NCBI RefSeq assembly: GCF_036345995.1
Contig: NZ_CP107796.1
Span: 1,302,001-1,366,000, forward strand
Source: Streptomyces sp. NBC_00557
Lineage (GTDB): Bacteria > Actinomycetota > Actinomycetes > Streptomycetales > Streptomycetaceae
Length of the DNA: 64,000 nucleotides
Direction: 5' to 3'
In this document: piece by piece, positions 63,266-64,000 of the stretch
Layout: each line of letters opens with the position of its first letter
How positions within the stretch are numbered: position 1 is the first letter of the stretch
The notes under the pieces: model-generated
Seen by the model: only the letters and a program-made list of their open reading frames with translations
The model's database searches: none
What the model was told of the DNA's origin: nothing
Translations under genes and position numbers: made by a program

Positions 63266-64000
<735 letters not shown>

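Overview
The window is chromosomal DNA of a high-G+C actinomycete, almost certainly a Streptomyces. The signs are very strong G/C bias at third codon positions, frequent GTG starts, operons joined by 4-base ATGA/GTGA overlaps, Tat and lipoprotein signals of streptomycete type, and a second pentose-phosphate operon of the kind I remember from the S. coelicolor SCO6650-6660 area. No tRNA, rRNA, transposase, integrase or CRISPR array was seen. Both edges cut through genes.

Layout. (1) 1-901: 3' end of a secreted family-16 glucanase with a CBM6. (2) 948-10903: an AraC-type regulator divergent from a complete oxidative and non-oxidative pentose-phosphate operon (tkt-tal-zwf-opcA-pgi-gnd) plus a histidine phosphatase. 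(3) 10968-16070: a quinate/shikimate-type catabolic module (dehydroshikimate dehydratase, shikimate/quinate dehydrogenase, TetR regulator, MHS-family permease) with matching dyads at its two promoters. (4) 16089-21108: VOC protein, potassium channel, a TetR/beta-hydroxyacid dehydrogenase pair sharing a duplicated operator, an F420/FMN-type split-barrel protein and a serine hydrolase. (5) 21167-28870: an unusual cluster that starts from GTP. It holds a GTP cyclohydrolase II with the Tyr-to-Met change linked to formyl-retaining product (FAPy), a creatininase-family protein that could be the deformylase, a 6-pyruvoyl-tetrahydropterin-synthase homologue lacking its zinc and catalytic residues, a glycosyltransferase, a methyltransferase, a flippase-like membrane protein, a zinc-less MDR dehydrogenase and a CDP-alcohol phosphotransferase. 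Its product is unknown to me, and it is the best candidate here for an undescribed system.

(6) 28954-35469: a kinase-fold protein, a copper-type YcnI protein with a His/Met-rich membrane partner, a Tat-secreted beta-helix protein and a YceI protein. (7) 35615-44213: a beta-glucan locus: secreted laminarinase, cytoplasmic beta-glucosidase, an ABC sugar importer without its own ATPase, and a ROK regulator that carries a one-base frameshift and a five-copy 42-bp in-frame repeat. (8) 44249-51052: small membrane protein, a second EF-G, a membrane Ser/Thr kinase, a MerR regulator fused to a two-domain DNA sliding-clamp-like module, and a CBM6 gene remnant. (9) 51137-56945: an operon of an uncharacterised protein, an HSP90-family ATPase and a 973-residue TPR-type protein. 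(10) 57134-64000: Tat-secreted GH51 arabinofuranosidase, a short-chain dehydrogenase under a MerR-type promoter, an RNA-end-processing fusion (DUF504 plus 2H phosphoesterase) next to a minisatellite, and an SDR / zinc-less MDR pair that leaves the window.

Taken together, the carbohydrate genes (GH16 twice, GH51, GH1, ABC importer) supply hexoses and pentoses, and the pentose-phosphate operon can turn these into NADPH and sugar phosphates. The quinate module covers plant-derived aromatics, which fits a soil saprophyte.
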